From Mesorhizobium huakuii (GTDB lineage Bacteria > Pseudomonadota > Alphaproteobacteria > Rhizobiales > Rhizobiaceae), in contig NZ_CP050296.1 of assembly GCF_014189455.1 (NCBI RefSeq), positions 2,476,001 through 2,540,000 of the forward strand: a stretch of DNA of 64,000 bases, written 5' to 3'. Below the pieces are notes generated by a model. That model was not told the DNA's origin. It ran no database searches and saw nothing but the letters and a program-made list of their open reading frames with translations. Below, one piece after another: positions 19,846 to 30,159 of this stretch. Each line of letters opens with the position of its first letter. Position 1 is the stretch's first letter. A program made the position numbers and the translations under genes.

Positions 19846-22350
19846 TCAATCGGTGCCCTCGTCTTCAGGCGCGGCTGCCTGCGGGCGCCGGCCCATGATG
19901 ATCTCGCGCTTGCCGACATGATTGGGCGCGCCGACAAGCCCTTCCTTCTCCATGCGTTCGACCAGGGATGCAGCGCGGTTGTAGCCGATACCGAGGCGGC
20001 GCTGGATGTAGGACGTCGAGCATTTCTTGTCGCGCACCACCACCTTGACCGCTTCCTCATAGCTGGAATCGCCGTCCTCGGCCGCGACCGCCCCCTTGTC
20101 GAAGACCGCGCCCTGGTCGTCGTCGACCTCTTCGTCATCCTCGTCGGCGGTCACGGTTTCCAGATATTCCGGGCGGCCTTGCGCCTTCAGATGCGCCACG
20201 ACATGCTCGACCTCCGCGTCGGAGACAAAGGGGCCGTGCACGCGCGAAATCCGGCCGCCACCCATCATGTGCAGCATGTCGCCCTGGCCGAGCAGCTGCT
20301 CGGCGCCCTGCTCACCCAGGATGGTGCGGCTGTCGATCTTGGAGGTGACCTGGAAGGAAATGCGGGTCGGGAAGTTGGCCTTGATCGTGCCGGTGATGAC
20401 ATCGACCGAGGGACGCTGCGTCGCCATGATCAGATGGATGCCGGCCGCACGCGCCATCTGCGCCAGGCGCTGGATGGCACCTTCGATCTCCTTGCCGGCG
20501 ACCATCATCAGGTCGGCCATCTCGTCGACGATGACGACGATGTAGGGCATCGGCGCCAGATCGATTTCCTGCTGCTCGAACAGCGGCTCGCCGGTGCCCT
20601 TTTCGAAGCCGGCCTGCACCGTCATGACGACCGCCTCGCCCTTGTCGCGGGCCTGGGCTGCGCGTTCATTATAGCCGTCGATGTTGCGCACGCCGAGCCG
20701 CGCCATCTTGCGATAGCGGTCCTCCATCTCGCGCACCGCCCATTTGAGCGCGGTGACCGCCTTCTTGGGGTCGGTGACGACGGGCGTCAGAAGATGCGGA
20801 ATGCCATCATAGACCGAGAGCTCGAGCATCTTGGGATCGACCATGATCAGCCGGCATTCTTCCGGCTTCAGCCGGTAGAGCAGCGACAGGATCATGGTGT
20901 TGATGGCGACCGACTTGCCGGAGCCGGTGGTGCCGGCGACGAGCAGATGCGGCATCTTCGCCAGTTCGGCGATGACAGGCTCGCCGCCGATCGTCTTGCC
21001 GAGGCAAAGCGCCAGCTTGCAGCTGGTCTTGCGGAAACCCTGCGATTCGATCAGCTCGCGGAAATAGACCGTCTCTCGCGTCTCGTTCGGAAGCTCGATA
21101 CCGATGACGTTGCGGCCGGGCACCACGGCGACGCGCGCCGAAACCGCCGACATGGAGCGGGCGATGTCATCGGCGAGACCGATGACGCGGGACGATTTGA
21201 CGCCCGGCGCCGGCTCGAACTCATAGAGGGTGACGACCGGACCCGGGCGGACGTGGATGATCTCGCCGCGCACGCCGAAATCCTCGAGCACGCTTTCCAG
21301 AAGATCGGCATTCTGCTCGAGCCGCTCCTGCGACATGTAGAAGCCCTGCCCTTCCGGCGGCTGCTGCAGCAGCTCTTCCGAGGGAAGTTCGTACGCCTCG
21401 CCAGTCGTGGCCGGCACGATCTTGCCGGCCTTGGGCAGTGGCGCTGACACGCGCACGGCCGGAGCGTGTACAAGCTCCTCCGCGCCTTGCGCGACCTGCG
21501 CCGGTGCGCCGTTGCTGGCAATGGCGGGAACTGCAACCGCCACCTGGGCCCGTCGCGGTGCGCTGCTCGCCACCGGCTGGACCACGGCTTCGTTCGAGTT
21601 GGCCGGCCGGACCTCCGGCAGGACAGACGGAGTCTGCTGGCCTGGAAGGCATTCGATCACACGAAACAACGCGGTCGGATCGGCAGTGGGCGCGGCGCGG
21701 ACGCCGGCCCGTCCCGCGGCAATCGACGTGGCCGCGCGCGGAACCGGGGCAGCCCGCGGCGCCGGTGACGAACCTTCGATCATGTAGGGCGCCATCAGTT
21801 CGAAGAAAACGTGATCCGACAGAAAGGGCCAGCGCACGTTGTCGCGGCCTGGTGTCTTGACCGGCGCAGCCATTCCTTGGGCGGACGCCGCCGATGCGGA
21901 TGTCCGTACCGGCGCGGCCGTCCTCGGACCAATCGGCGCAACAGCCCGTGCCTTTTCGCTGGTATGCCCGGCTGGAATAGATGGCACGGACGAGGCAGGA
22001 GGGCGGCGGCTCGTCTGCGGGGGCAAGGCGGCGTGGGACGCCGTGGTGGATTTTGCCATCGCCGACGGCGCCGGCGGCGCCAGTGGTTCATTTTGCTCGG
22101 CGGCAATTTGGTCGCGCTCCGGGCGGTGCGTCTTGGCTTCGTAGTCCGGCGTACGCGTAAACCGCACATTGGGCGCCAGGAAGAAATACTCTTGCCAGGC
22201 AGGGCTTTCATTGCCGCCGAGATCAACAGGTGGCGGGAGATTGCTGGCCTTGGTCGCGCCGGGCTGCTGACCGTTGAAACGCTTTCTCTCGGGGTCGTCG
22301 GGCGAAGCTGGCTTCAATGAATTGACCCGAGGAAAACGCTTGGATTCCAT
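19846..22350 (-). CDS. ftsK: DNA translocase FtsK/SpoIIIE family, without membrane segments
   Basis: 834 residues from ATG 22350. The C-terminal half is a complete FtsK motor: alpha domain ([20 protein letters not shown]), Walker [16 protein letters not shown], Walker [36 protein letters not shown], and a gamma winged-helix domain ([19 protein letters not shown]) that would read KOPS sites. The first 320 or so residues are rich in Ala, Pro and charged residues and show no transmembrane helix, unlike classical FtsK with four N-terminal helices. It is therefore probably a second, soluble paralogue; the membrane-bound copy would be elsewhere. It follows lptE on the same strand after 265 bp. Confidence 0.92.
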   Translation of the reverse strand: MESKRFPRVNSLKPASPDDPERKRFNGQQPGATKASNLPPPVDLGGNESPAWQEYFFLAPNVRFTRTPDYEAKTHRPERDQIAAEQNEPLAPPAPSAMAKSTTASHAALPPQTSRRPPASSVPSIPAGHTSEKARAVAPIGPRTAAPVRTSASAASAQGMAAPVKTPGRDNVRWPFLSDHVFFELMAPYMIEGSSPAPRAAPVPRAATSIAAGRAGVRAAPTADPTALFRVIECLPGQQTPSVLPEVRPANSNEAVVQPVASSAPRRAQVAVAVPAIASNGAPAQVAQGAEELVHAPAVRVSAPLPKAGKIVPATTGEAYELPSEELLQQPPEGQGFYMSQERLEQNADLLESVLEDFGVRGEIIHVRPGPVVTLYEFEPAPGVKSSRVIGLADDIARSMSAVSARVAVVPGRNVIGIELPNETRETVYFRELIESQGFRKTSCKLALCLGKTIGGEPVIAELAKMPHLLVAGTTGSGKSVAINTMILSLLYRLKPEECRLIMVDPKMLELSVYDGIPHLLTPVVTDPKKAVTALKWAVREMEDRYRKMARLGVRNIDGYNERAAQARDKGEAVVMTVQAGFEKGTGEPLFEQQEIDLAPMPYIVVIVDEMADLMMVAGKEIEGAIQRLAQMARAAGIHLIMATQRPSVDVITGTIKANFPTRISFQVTSKIDSRTILGEQGAEQLLGQGDMLHMMGGGRISRVHGPFVSDAEVEHVVAHLKAQGRPEYLETVTADEDDEEVDDDQGAVFDKGAVAAEDGDSSYEEAVKVVVRDKKCSTSYIQRRLGIGYNRAASLVERMEKEGLVGAPNHVGKREIIMGRRPQAAAPEDEGTD

Positions 22351-22615
22351 TCTCAAGACTCACTCTGAAATGTCTGCTGAGACATAGGGAGCGAGTGGTT
22401 AACAGTTGCTTCCCGTCAGCACCGTTTGGGCGACTGAAATGTATCTTTCGCGGCGATGTATGGGATCCGGAAACGAGCAGATGATCGTCATTCGGTGATC
22501 ACCCGCACATCCCTGCGTCGAGCTAAAAAAGTGAACTGAAATATGACACTCGGCCGCTGCGAGGCGGCCGGACACCAGGATCGAGAGGGCGTCTTTCGTG
22601 AAACGAAGAGTGGCG

Positions 22616-23194
22616 CTAGCTCGCCGCCTTGCCGTGCCGGACCAGATCCTGGGCGATGGACAGTTGCAGCGCCTCGGCCAGTTCGCGCGCGGCGCGATTT
22701 TCGGCATCGATCTGCGCCCGGTACGAAGCGAATTCCTGGCGCGGCCTGTCGAAGGACGAGGTGATCGCACGCTTGCCGACCGTGATGACGGCGCCGGTTT
22801 TCATATCGGTCAGCGCATAGCTAGCGTTCAGCGTCACAGAACCGGCGGTCGGCTCGTCTTCGTCGGTTCCAACCTGCACGAGCGCTGCCGAATCGACGGC
22901 TTCGGTCACAGTGAGATCGAGCGAATAGAGCGGCGAGGCCGGTTCGCCGGCGCCACGCCCGAAGCCGAAGATCAGATTGTTGCGCACCTGCTGGGCATAA
23001 CGCGTCTTGACCGGCTTGATGGCGATCGATGCCAGTTCGGTATTGGCGGTCGAGCCCGTCGACAACGGCGCGTTGGAATAGAGCGGCCGCACCGTGCAGG
23101 CCGAAACCAACGCCAGCGAGCCGACAAGGCCGGCAAGCGCCACGCGGCGCAGCAAGCGGCTCAGCTCTGTCTTTTCCCGATCAGGCAACGACAT
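22616..23194 (-). CDS. lptE: LPS-assembly lipoprotein LptE
   Basis: 192 residues. Residues 18-33 are a hydrophobic signal with a lipobox ending VSAC, then [10 protein letters not shown], the hallmark of alphaproteobacterial LptE. The protein plugs the LptD barrel for lipopolysaccharide export at the outer membrane. Its start overlaps the leuS stop by 14 bp, so translation is coupled. In many relatives holA comes next; here it does not (see findings). Confidence 0.88.
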   Translation of the reverse strand: MSLPDREKTELSRLLRRVALAGLVGSLALVSACTVRPLYSNAPLSTGSTANTELASIAIKPVKTRYAQQVRNNLIFGFGRGAGEPASPLYSLDLTVTEAVDSAALVQVGTDEDEPTAGSVTLNASYALTDMKTGAVITVGKRAITSSFDRPRQEFASYRAQIDAENRAARELAEALQLSIAQDLVRHGKAAS

Positions 23195-25805
23195 TGACGA
23201 TCCTCTGCGGCACGATGATCACCTTGCGCGGAGCCTTACCTTCGAGCGCTTTCTGCACGAAGTCGAGAGCCAATACCGCTTTTTCGACCGCACCTTGGTC
23301 CGCGTCGCGGGCAATTGTCAAATCCCCCCGCTTCTTGCCGTTGACCTGTACCGGATAGGTCACTTCGTTGTCGACGACCAGCGCCGGATCGAAGACCGGC
23401 CACGGCCGTTCGGCGACCAGATCGGTGCCGCCGAGCGTCTCCCAGCACTCTTCGGCCAGATGCGGCATGACAGGCGCGATCAGATGCACCAGGATCTCGA
23501 CCGCCTGGCGGCAGGCGCCTTGCAGTGCCGGATCGGCCTTGCCTTCCGCCACCTGGTTGAGCGGCGTGGTCAGCACGTTGGCCAGTTCATAGATGCGGGC
23601 GATGGCACGGTTGAAGCCGAGCTTTTCGATGTCCTCGCCGACCGCTTTCAGGATCTTGTGCGTGGCCTTCGAGACCGCTCCCGCCTCACCGGCGTCAGTC
23701 GCGGCAGGCTTGACGCCTGCCAGCGTCTCGGCCGATGTCGACACCAGCCGCCAGATGCGCTGCATGAAGCGATGTGCGCCAGCAGCGCCATCGTCGGTCC
23801 ATTCGACATCGCGCTCGGGCGGCGAATCCGACAGCATGAACCAGCGCGCCGTGTCGGCGCCGTAGCCGTCGGTGATGTCTTCCGGGCTCACCGTGTTCTT
23901 CTTCGACTTCGACATCTTCTCGAGCGGGCCGATGGTGACAGGCTCGCCGGTGGCGATATCGAAGGCACGACGTTCGCCGTCGACGCCCTCCAGCCGCACC
24001 TCGGTCGGCGCCAGCCAGCGGCCGTTCGAAGCCGATCCGACGCGATAGGTCTCGTGCACCACCATGCCTTGCGTGAACAGGCCCTTGAACGGCTCGGCCA
24101 GATCGACATGGCCGGTCTCGCGCATGGCGCGGGTGAAGAAGCGCGAATAGAGCAGATGCAGGATCGCGTGCTCGATGCCGCCAATATACTGGTCGACCGG
24201 CAGCCATTCATTGGCCGCCTTGGGATCGGTCGGCTCATGAGCCCAGGGGGCGGTGAAGCGGGCAAAATACCAGGACGAATCGACGAACGTGTCCATCGTG
24301 TCGGTCTCGCGGCGTGCATCGCCACCGCATTGCGGGCACTTCACATGCCGCCAGGTCGGGTGCCTGTCGAGCGGATTGCCCGGCCGGTCGAAATCGACAT
24401 CGTCCGGCAGCTTGACCGGCAGGTCGGCTTTGGGAACCGGCACCACGCCGCAATCCTCGCAATGGATCATCGGGATCGGGCAACCCCAGTAGCGCTGGCG
24501 CGAAATGCCCCAGTCGCGCAGGCGGAAATTCACCTTGCGCTCGGCCATCGGCCGGTTGCCGATCGTCTTCTGCTCCAGGAGCTTCGCCACCTCGTCGAAA
24601 GCGCGGTCCGGCTTCATGCCGTCGAGGAAGCGTGAATTGATCATCACGCCGTCGTCGACATAGGCTTCCTCGATGATCTGGAACGACTTCGCATCGCCGC
24701 CTTCCGGCATCACCACCGGGATCACCGGCAGGCCGTATTTGTTGGCGAAGTCGAGGTCGCGCTGGTCGCCGGACGGGCAGCCGAAGATGGCGCCGGTGCC
24801 GTACTCCATCAGCACGAAATTGGCGACGTAGACAGGCAACGTCCAGCTGTCGTCGAACGGATGGACGACACGGATGCCGGTGTCGAAGCCCTTCTTCTCG
24901 GCCGTCTCAAGCGCCGCCACCGAGGTGCCCATATGGCGGACCTCGTCGATGAACTTCGCCAGCTCTGGATTGGTCTCGGCGGCCTTTTTGGCCAGCGGAT
25001 GATCGGCGGCGACGGCCATGAAGGAGGCGCCGAAAATGGTGTCGGGCCGCGTCGTGTAGACTTCCAGCTCATGCTCGCCGGCAACATCTGAGGCCAGAGG
25101 CCAGCGGATCAGCAAGCCTTCCGAACGGCCAATCCAGTTCTGCTGCATCAGCTTTACTTTTTCGGGCCATTCGTCGAGGCCGTCGAGCGAATCCAGCAGG
25201 TCCTGCGCAAAATCGGTGATCTTGAAGAACCACTGCGTCAGCTCGCGCTGTTCGACCAGCGCGCCGGAGCGCCAGCCGCGCCCGTCGATGACCTGCTCGT
25301 TGGCGAGCACCGTCATGTCCTCCGGGTCCCAATTGACCTTGGAGGATTTGCGCGTCACCAGCCCCTTCTCGACGAAATCGAGGAACAGCATCTGCTGGCG
25401 GTGGTAGTAATCGACGTCGCAGGTGGCGAATTCGCGTGCCCAGTCCAGCGACAGGCCCATGACCTTGAGCTGCTCGCGCATGGTGGCGATGTTCTGGTAG
25501 GTCCATTCCTTGGGATGGACCTTGTTCTGCATCGCCGCGTTCTCGGCCGGCATGCCGAAGGCGTCCCAGCCCATCGGGTGCAGCACGTTGAACCCCTTGG
25601 CCCGCTTGTAGCGCGCCACCACGTCGCCCATCGTGTAGTTGCGGGTATGGCCGATATGGATGCGCCCCGACGGATACGGGAACATCTCGAGCACATAGTA
25701 TTTCGGCTTCGGGTCGTCATTGCGCGCTTCGAACAGCTTCTTCTCGGCCCAGGCCTTCTGCCATTTGGGCTCTGACGCGCGCGGATTGTATCGTTCGGTT
25801 GCCAT
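23181..25805 (-). CDS. leuS: Leucyl-tRNA synthetase
   Basis: Class I synthetase, 874 residues, full length. Signature HIGHTRNYT near residue 50, the KMSKS loop in [15 protein letters not shown], the inserted editing domain with [12 protein letters not shown], and a C-terminal LeuRS extension. The gene starts [16 protein letters not shown]. It begins a leuS-lptE unit. Confidence 0.98.
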   Translation of the reverse strand: MATERYNPRASEPKWQKAWAEKKLFEARNDDPKPKYYVLEMFPYPSGRIHIGHTRNYTMGDVVARYKRAKGFNVLHPMGWDAFGMPAENAAMQNKVHPKEWTYQNIATMREQLKVMGLSLDWAREFATCDVDYYHRQQMLFLDFVEKGLVTRKSSKVNWDPEDMTVLANEQVIDGRGWRSGALVEQRELTQWFFKITDFAQDLLDSLDGLDEWPEKVKLMQQNWIGRSEGLLIRWPLASDVAGEHELEVYTTRPDTIFGASFMAVAADHPLAKKAAETNPELAKFIDEVRHMGTSVAALETAEKKGFDTGIRVVHPFDDSWTLPVYVANFVLMEYGTGAIFGCPSGDQRDLDFANKYGLPVIPVVMPEGGDAKSFQIIEEAYVDDGVMINSRFLDGMKPDRAFDEVAKLLEQKTIGNRPMAERKVNFRLRDWGISRQRYWGCPIPMIHCEDCGVVPVPKADLPVKLPDDVDFDRPGNPLDRHPTWRHVKCPQCGGDARRETDTMDTFVDSSWYFARFTAPWAHEPTDPKAANEWLPVDQYIGGIEHAILHLLYSRFFTRAMRETGHVDLAEPFKGLFTQGMVVHETYRVGSASNGRWLAPTEVRLEGVDGERRAFDIATGEPVTIGPLEKMSKSKKNTVSPEDITDGYGADTARWFMLSDSPPERDVEWTDDGAAGAHRFMQRIWRLVSTSAETLAGVKPAATDAGEAGAVSKATHKILKAVGEDIEKLGFNRAIARIYELANVLTTPLNQVAEGKADPALQGACRQAVEILVHLIAPVMPHLAEECWETLGGTDLVAERPWPVFDPALVVDNEVTYPVQVNGKKRGDLTIARDADQGAVEKAVLALDFVQKALEGKAPRKVIIVPQRIVNVVA

Positions 25806-25961
25806 GGGACGTTTTTCACTTAAAAGCAGGCGCGAACCGCGGGCGACTGGCTCGGCGGTTCAGGGAATGTGGTCCGGGTGTTCACCATGGTTTGGCAAAC
25901 CCGTCAACCATATGGGCATCGCGGCGGTTAAAAACGCGGGTCAAAACAGCGGGATTTGCAT

Positions 25962-26624
25962 ATGGGTGACACCGTTCAGCAGTTTTTCGCGGTCAAGGCG
26001 AAGATCGCCGCCGCCGAGCAGGAGGCGCGCCGCGAGGCCGGCGCGGTGACGCTGGTGGCCGTCTCCAAGACTTTTGCTGCCGCTGACATCCAGCCGGTGA
26101 TAGAGGCCGGCCAGCGCGTCTTCGGCGAGAACCGCGTCCAGGAAGCGCAAGGCAAATGGCCGGCGCTTAAGGAGGCCATTGCCGATATCGAACTGCATCT
26201 GATCGGTCCGCTGCAGTCGAACAAGGCCAAGGAGGCGGTGGCGCTGTTCGACGTCATCGAGACGGTCGACCGCGAGAAGATCGCTGCCGAACTCGCCAAG
26301 GAAATCGCCAGGCAAGGCCGCGCACCGAAACTCTATGTCCAGGTCAACACCGGCTCCGAGCCGCAGAAGGCCGGCATCGAGCCGCGCGACGCCGTGGCTT
26401 TCGTCGCCCGCTGCCGCGATGTCCACGGCCTCGCCATCGAAGGCCTGATGTGCATCCCGCCGGCCGACGAGAACCCCGGCCCGCATTTCGCCCTACTGGA
26501 AAAATTGGCGCGCGAAGCAGGCGTCGAAAAGCTGTCGATGGGCATGTCCGGCGACTACGAGACGGCAATCGCCTTCGGCGCCACCAGCGTCCGCGTCGGC
26601 TCGGCGATTTTTGGTAGCCGCTGA
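25962..26624 (+). CDS. yggS: YggS/PROSC family pyridoxal-phosphate homeostasis protein
   Basis: 220 residues from ATG 25962 (MGDTVQQFFAVKAKI); a TTG six bases earlier is less likely. Single TIM-barrel domain of the alanine racemase N-terminal fold. The PLP lysine is in LVAVSKTF, and later motifs GENRVQEAQGKW, HLIGPLQSNKAKEA and LSMGMSGDYETAIAFGATSVRVGSAIFG are diagnostic. It holds and delivers PLP but has no racemase activity in the family. Divergent from leuS. Confidence 0.95.
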   Translation: MGDTVQQFFAVKAKIAAAEQEARREAGAVTLVAVSKTFAAADIQPVIEAGQRVFGENRVQEAQGKWPALKEAIADIELHLIGPLQSNKAKEAVALFDVIETVDREKIAAELAKEIARQGRAPKLYVQVNTGSEPQKAGIEPRDAVAFVARCRDVHGLAIEGLMCIPPADENPGPHFALLEKLAREAGVEKLSMGMSGDYETAIAFGATSVRVGSAIFGSR

Positions 26625-26734
26625 CAAGCCGCAAGCGTTAGTCCAGTTTGGCGAGGCGGCTGCGCCACCACTAGAAACGAAACGTTCCGTTCCTATTTGT
26701 TTTGTGTCATCACAATTCTCCTGGAGCTTTCACC

Positions 26735-27784
26735 ATGCGCTACAACCAGCTTGGCAATACGGGGATGTTCGTCTCCGAACTGTGCCTCGGCACCATGACC
26801 TTCGGCGCCGCCGGCGAAAATGCCCAATGGGGCCTGATCGCCAGCCTCGACCAGAAGGGCGTCAACGAGATCGTCGGCCGCTCACTCGCCGCCGGCGTCA
26901 ATTTCTTCGACACGGCCGACGTCTACTCCTTCGGTCAGTCCGAGCGCCTGCTCGGCCAGTCGCTGCGCGATCTCGGCGTCGCCAGGTCGAGCGTGGTCAT
27001 CGCCACCAAGGTGCATGGCGCCATGGGCCAGGGTCCGAACGAACGCGGCTCCTCGCGCGGCCACATCATGGATTCGGTCGATGCCAGTCTCGAACGGCTG
27101 CAGCTCGACCATATCGATCTCTATCAGCTGCACGGCACCGACGCGGTGACGCCGATAGACGAGACGCTGCGGGCGCTCGACGACCTCGTTGCCAGCGGCA
27201 AGGTCCGTTACGTCGGCGTTTCCAACTGGGCGGCATGGCGCATCGCCAAGGCCCTCGGCATTGCCGACCGCAGGGGCTTTGCCCGTTTCGAGACCATCCA
27301 GTCCTACTATTCCATCGCCGGCCGCGACCTCGAACGCGAGATCGTGCCGCTCATCAACGAGGAGAAGCTCGGCCTGATGGTGTGGTCGCCGATGGCCGGC
27401 GGCCTGCTCTCCGGCAAATACGGCCCCGGCGCGCCCGGCAATGGCGAGGGCCGCCGCGCATCCTTCAACTTCCCGCCGGTCAACGAGGATCGCGCCTGGG
27501 CAGCCGTCGCCGTCATGCGCGAGATCGCCAAGAAGCATGATGTCAGCGTTGCCACCGTGGCGCTCGGCTATGTCCTGGCCAAGCCTTTCGTGATGAGCGT
27601 GATCATCGGCGCCAGCCGGATGGACCAACTCGAACAGAACCTTGCCGCGGCTGAAGTGAAGCTCGATGCAGACGATCTCGCCAAACTGGACGAGGTCAGC
27701 GCGCTGCCGGCCGAATATCCCGGCTGGATGCTGGAGCGCCAGGCAGCTGGCCGCCGCCCGGCGCCGTTCACGCCGAAGGCCTAA
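26735..27784 (+). CDS. Aldo/keto reductase
   Basis: 349 residues; ATG 26735 is supported by CTGGAG seven bases upstream. NADPH-dependent TIM-barrel reductase of the YajO/IolS-like group. Catalytic Asp and Tyr are in FFDTADVYSFGQSE, the Lys in IATKVHGAMG and the His in YQLHGTDAVTP; the cofactor end is VIIGASRMDQLEQNL. Substrate unknown. It lies alone after yggS and is followed by a terminator. A second reductase of the same group (31398-32432) occurs 4 kb away but is a distinct sequence. Confidence 0.93.
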   Translation: MRYNQLGNTGMFVSELCLGTMTFGAAGENAQWGLIASLDQKGVNEIVGRSLAAGVNFFDTADVYSFGQSERLLGQSLRDLGVARSSVVIATKVHGAMGQGPNERGSSRGHIMDSVDASLERLQLDHIDLYQLHGTDAVTPIDETLRALDDLVASGKVRYVGVSNWAAWRIAKALGIADRRGFARFETIQSYYSIAGRDLEREIVPLINEEKLGLMVWSPMAGGLLSGKYGPGAPGNGEGRRASFNFPPVNEDRAWAAVAVMREIAKKHDVSVATVALGYVLAKPFVMSVIIGASRMDQLEQNLAAAEVKLDADDLAKLDEVSALPAEYPGWMLERQAAGRRPAPFTPKA

Positions 27785-27806
27785 CCGGCTTCACACGATT
27801 TTCAGG

Positions 27807-27842
27807 AAAGCCGCGTGTCCCTTCGGGCGCGCGGCTTTTTTC
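27807..27842 (+). terminator. Rho-independent terminator after the aldo/keto reductase
   Basis: Nine-bp stem AAAGCCGCG / CGCGGCTTT with an inner loop TGTCCCTTCGGGCG that can itself pair, followed by TTTTCTCG. Confidence 0.85.
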
Positions 27843-27926
27843 TCGCTTCGTCAAGGCCGCACGCGTCGCTTGTACCGGATGCGGGTTCGCAGCTACCATT
27901 TTGACGCCGGAGCAACATCAGGGGCG

Positions 27927-28235
27927 ATGATGGTACCATCCGCCGAGGAATTTCGAGACAGGATTGTCGCGATCATAGCTGATCGCCAGGCTGCGGCTTC
28001 CGCAAGTCCTTATGATTGGAAGGTCTGCGTTGGTGCGGTCAGTGCCGCGCGAGACGAATTTGAAAAGGTCGTCGTCGCTGGTACGCCGCATGACTACGCA
28101 GCCGACGTCATTGCTCGTTTGGAGCGGCTGCGGGACGCATATTACGACCCGGATGGAGAGTACACTTCCGGGCGATCGGACATCGGAACCGTCATTGAAA
28201 GGATCCGGAAAGCCTTGAGGTCTATCGGCCAGTGA
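27927..28235 (+). CDS. Hypothetical protein, about 102 residues
   Basis: Not recognised. The start is taken at ATG 27927 with AGGGGCG upstream; ATG 27930 or 27879 are alternatives. The product is mainly helical and charged, with PSAEEFRDRIVAIIADRQ near the start and VIARLERLRDAYYDPDGEY followed by GTVIERIRKALRSIG near the end, and no membrane segment or cysteine cluster. Codon use is less GC-biased than neighbours. It is convergent with the metallopeptidase gene; no partner suggests a role. Confidence 0.5.
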   Translation: MMVPSAEEFRDRIVAIIADRQAAASASPYDWKVCVGAVSAARDEFEKVVVAGTPHDYAADVIARLERLRDAYYDPDGEYTSGRSDIGTVIERIRKALRSIGQ

Positions 28236-28270
28236 TGGCGCAACTCGCCCGGCAAGAGGTGGGCTTGGCG

Positions 28271-28993
28271 TCAAAGAGGATTGGCAAAAGTGTTGCAGTC
28301 CGCGATCGCTTTTCCGGCAAGGCCCCGATCATACCAGCGGATCCTCTGCTCCGAGGTGCCATACCTTTTTGCCGTCGAATTTCTGGCGGCGTTGGCGGCC
28401 TGATCGTCTGCGAGCGATCGCAACAGGTCCCTGGCCTGCGTCAGATCGGTGTCTTCTAACAACCCCTTGTCCCAGACATAGTGGCTCCACAGTCCGGCAA
28501 AGCAATCGGCCTGGAGCTCGACCTGTTCTGATCGGATGATGGCGGCCTCCTGGTTGCCGTCGGTCACGGCCGGGGGCGAAACGGCTGCGATGTTCTGCAC
28601 ATGGTGCCCAACCTCCCGGGCGACAATCAACGCCTTGGTGAAATCTCCGGTCAAACCGATCTCTCGCAGCTCGGGGAACGCCGGATCGAGATAAATCTTG
28701 TGGTCTGCCGCGCAATATGATGTCCCGGAAACAGCACCGCATGCGGTGGCGATGAAGCCGGTGAACAGCACCAGCTTGGGCTCCTCATAGGTCGATCCGC
28801 CCGCTTTGAAGGTGGCACCCCAGAAATCCTCGGTTTCCGCCAGCACCACGGAGAGGAGCTGTTTGACGTTGTCGTCGCTGGCGTTTGCAGCAGGTGCAGA
28901 TGTCGAGGCCTCGGCAGCCTCGGAGATCGTCGGGAAATGCAGCCCTGTCGCTATGGCAAGTAGCGATGCCGTGACCAAGGACAAGCGGACCAA
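28271..28993 (-). CDS. YpfJ-like metallopeptidase homologue with altered zinc motif
   Basis: 240 residues from the TTG at 28993, chosen because AGGAGG lies seven bases upstream; no ATG fits. Residues 1-26 look like a signal peptide ending near SEAAEA. The domain matches neutral zinc metallopeptidases of the YpfJ type: SYCAADHKIYLDPAF, then AREVGHHVQN, then the third-ligand region VELQADCFAGLW. In the family the middle motif is HEVGHH; here the first His is Arg (codon CGG, two changes away from His), so zinc binding may be lost. Probably periplasmic; substrate unknown, activity doubtful. Confidence 0.8.
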   Translation of the reverse strand: MVRLSLVTASLLAIATGLHFPTISEAAEASTSAPAANASDDNVKQLLSVVLAETEDFWGATFKAGGSTYEEPKLVLFTGFIATACGAVSGTSYCAADHKIYLDPAFPELREIGLTGDFTKALIVAREVGHHVQNIAAVSPPAVTDGNQEAAIIRSEQVELQADCFAGLWSHYVWDKGLLEDTDLTQARDLLRSLADDQAANAARNSTAKRYGTSEQRIRWYDRGLAGKAIADCNTFANPL

Positions 28994-29115
28994 TTCACGC
29001 CTCCTGAACTGCCAACGCTCTCGGTGCCCGGGCGCGAAGCGCCTACGACGACCGGACGGGATTCCATATCCTGCCCCTGCCGGGTTGTCGAACAGGCCTT
29101 GAAAACCGCGCTTCG

Positions 29116-30021
29116 TCAGAGCCGCACGGTCTCGGCCAGGAAATCGAGAAAGGCCCGCACCCGTGCCGGCAGGTGCTGGCCCTGGCCGACATAGACCGCG
29201 TGCGTCGCCTCCTCGTCGCCCGGATTGAAATCCTCCAGCAGCGCCACCAGCCGCCCGGCGGCGATATCGGCCGCGACGTGCCAGCGCGCCAACCGGGAGA
29301 TGCCGGCTCCGGCCAACGTCATCAGTCGCATCGCCTCACCGTCACTGACCAGCGTGTTGCCGGTGATCGGGACCATGACCGCGCGGCCTTCCGCGTCGAC
29401 AAACGGCCAGCCATCGATATGCCTGACGAAGCCGAAGCCCATGCGGTTGTGGCTGTCGAGATCGGCCGGCGTCAGCGGCGTGCCATGCACCTCAAGATAG
29501 GACGGTGCCGCAACCATGACCACCGGGCTCTGCCCGAGCTTGCGCGCCACCAGCCGTGATTCGCCGAGCGGCCCGGCGCGGATGGCGACGTCGGCGCGTT
29601 CGGCCATCAGGTCGATGACGCTGTCGGTCAGCACCAGATCGACCGATATTTCGGGGTAGCGTTCGAGGAAACGCGGCAAAAGCGGGATCAGCCGGTGCAC
29701 CCCAAACGGCACGTAGCTGTTGACCCGCAGCCGCCCGCGCGGCGCGGCACCCGCCGCCGCTTCGCGTTCGGCCGCCGCCATGTCGGCCAGGATGCGCAGC
29801 CCGCTCTCGTAGAAGGCGGTTCCCTCTGGCGTCAGCTGCAGCTTGCGTGTCGAACGGCTGACCAGCCGCGCCCCGAGCCGGGCTTCCAGCCGCGCGATCA
29901 GCTTGCTCACCGCCGACGGCGTCATGCGCAACGCGCGTGCCGCGGCCGAGAAGCTGCCCGCCTCGACGACGCGCACGAACACTTCGATCTCGCCGGAGCG
30001 GTTGATGTCGGATCTCGCCAT
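29116..30021 (-). CDS. LysR-family transcriptional regulator
   Basis: 301 residues from ATG 30021; the frame is open much further upstream over the MFS gene, but that part is a shadow. N-terminal winged helix-turn-helix (FVRVVEAGSFSAAARALRMT, SAVSKLIARLEARLGARLV) and a C-terminal effector domain typical of the DsdA/CrgA-like subgroup (RLRVNSYVPFGVHRLIPLLP). Divergent from the MFS exporter gene at 30160, with a palindrome at the very start of its coding region, so it likely represses itself and controls MFS and AKR. The inducer is unknown. Confidence 0.92.
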   Translation of the reverse strand: MARSDINRSGEIEVFVRVVEAGSFSAAARALRMTPSAVSKLIARLEARLGARLVSRSTRKLQLTPEGTAFYESGLRILADMAAAEREAAAGAAPRGRLRVNSYVPFGVHRLIPLLPRFLERYPEISVDLVLTDSVIDLMAERADVAIRAGPLGESRLVARKLGQSPVVMVAAPSYLEVHGTPLTPADLDSHNRMGFGFVRHIDGWPFVDAEGRAVMVPITGNTLVSDGEAMRLMTLAGAGISRLARWHVAADIAAGRLVALLEDFNPGDEEATHAVYVGQGQHLPARVRAFLDFLAETVRL

Positions 30022-30040
30022 CTGTGAATCTATTTCACAG
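30022..30040. promoter_or_regulatory. Probable LysR operator
   Basis: Perfect inverted repeat CTGTGAA-TCTAT-TTCACAG (7-bp arms, 5-bp spacer) directly upstream of the LysR start codon. A second half-site TTCACAG lies at about 30065-30071. The layout fits a LysR operator in the divergent spacer. Confidence 0.65.
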
Positions 30041-30159
30041 AAAATGTGCCCAATGCAAGTCTGGTTCACAGAGTGTGGCAACACGATCTTTCGGGTCGGG
30101 GCGCGGATTGGACAAGGCGCTCGTCGCCTTAACGGCCCGTCTTCGAAGTGGAAACCGCC

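Noticed and set aside
22399..22770. Minus-strand open frame after lptE as a possible holA
   Set aside because: No resemblance to DNA polymerase III delta; it overlaps lptE in another frame.
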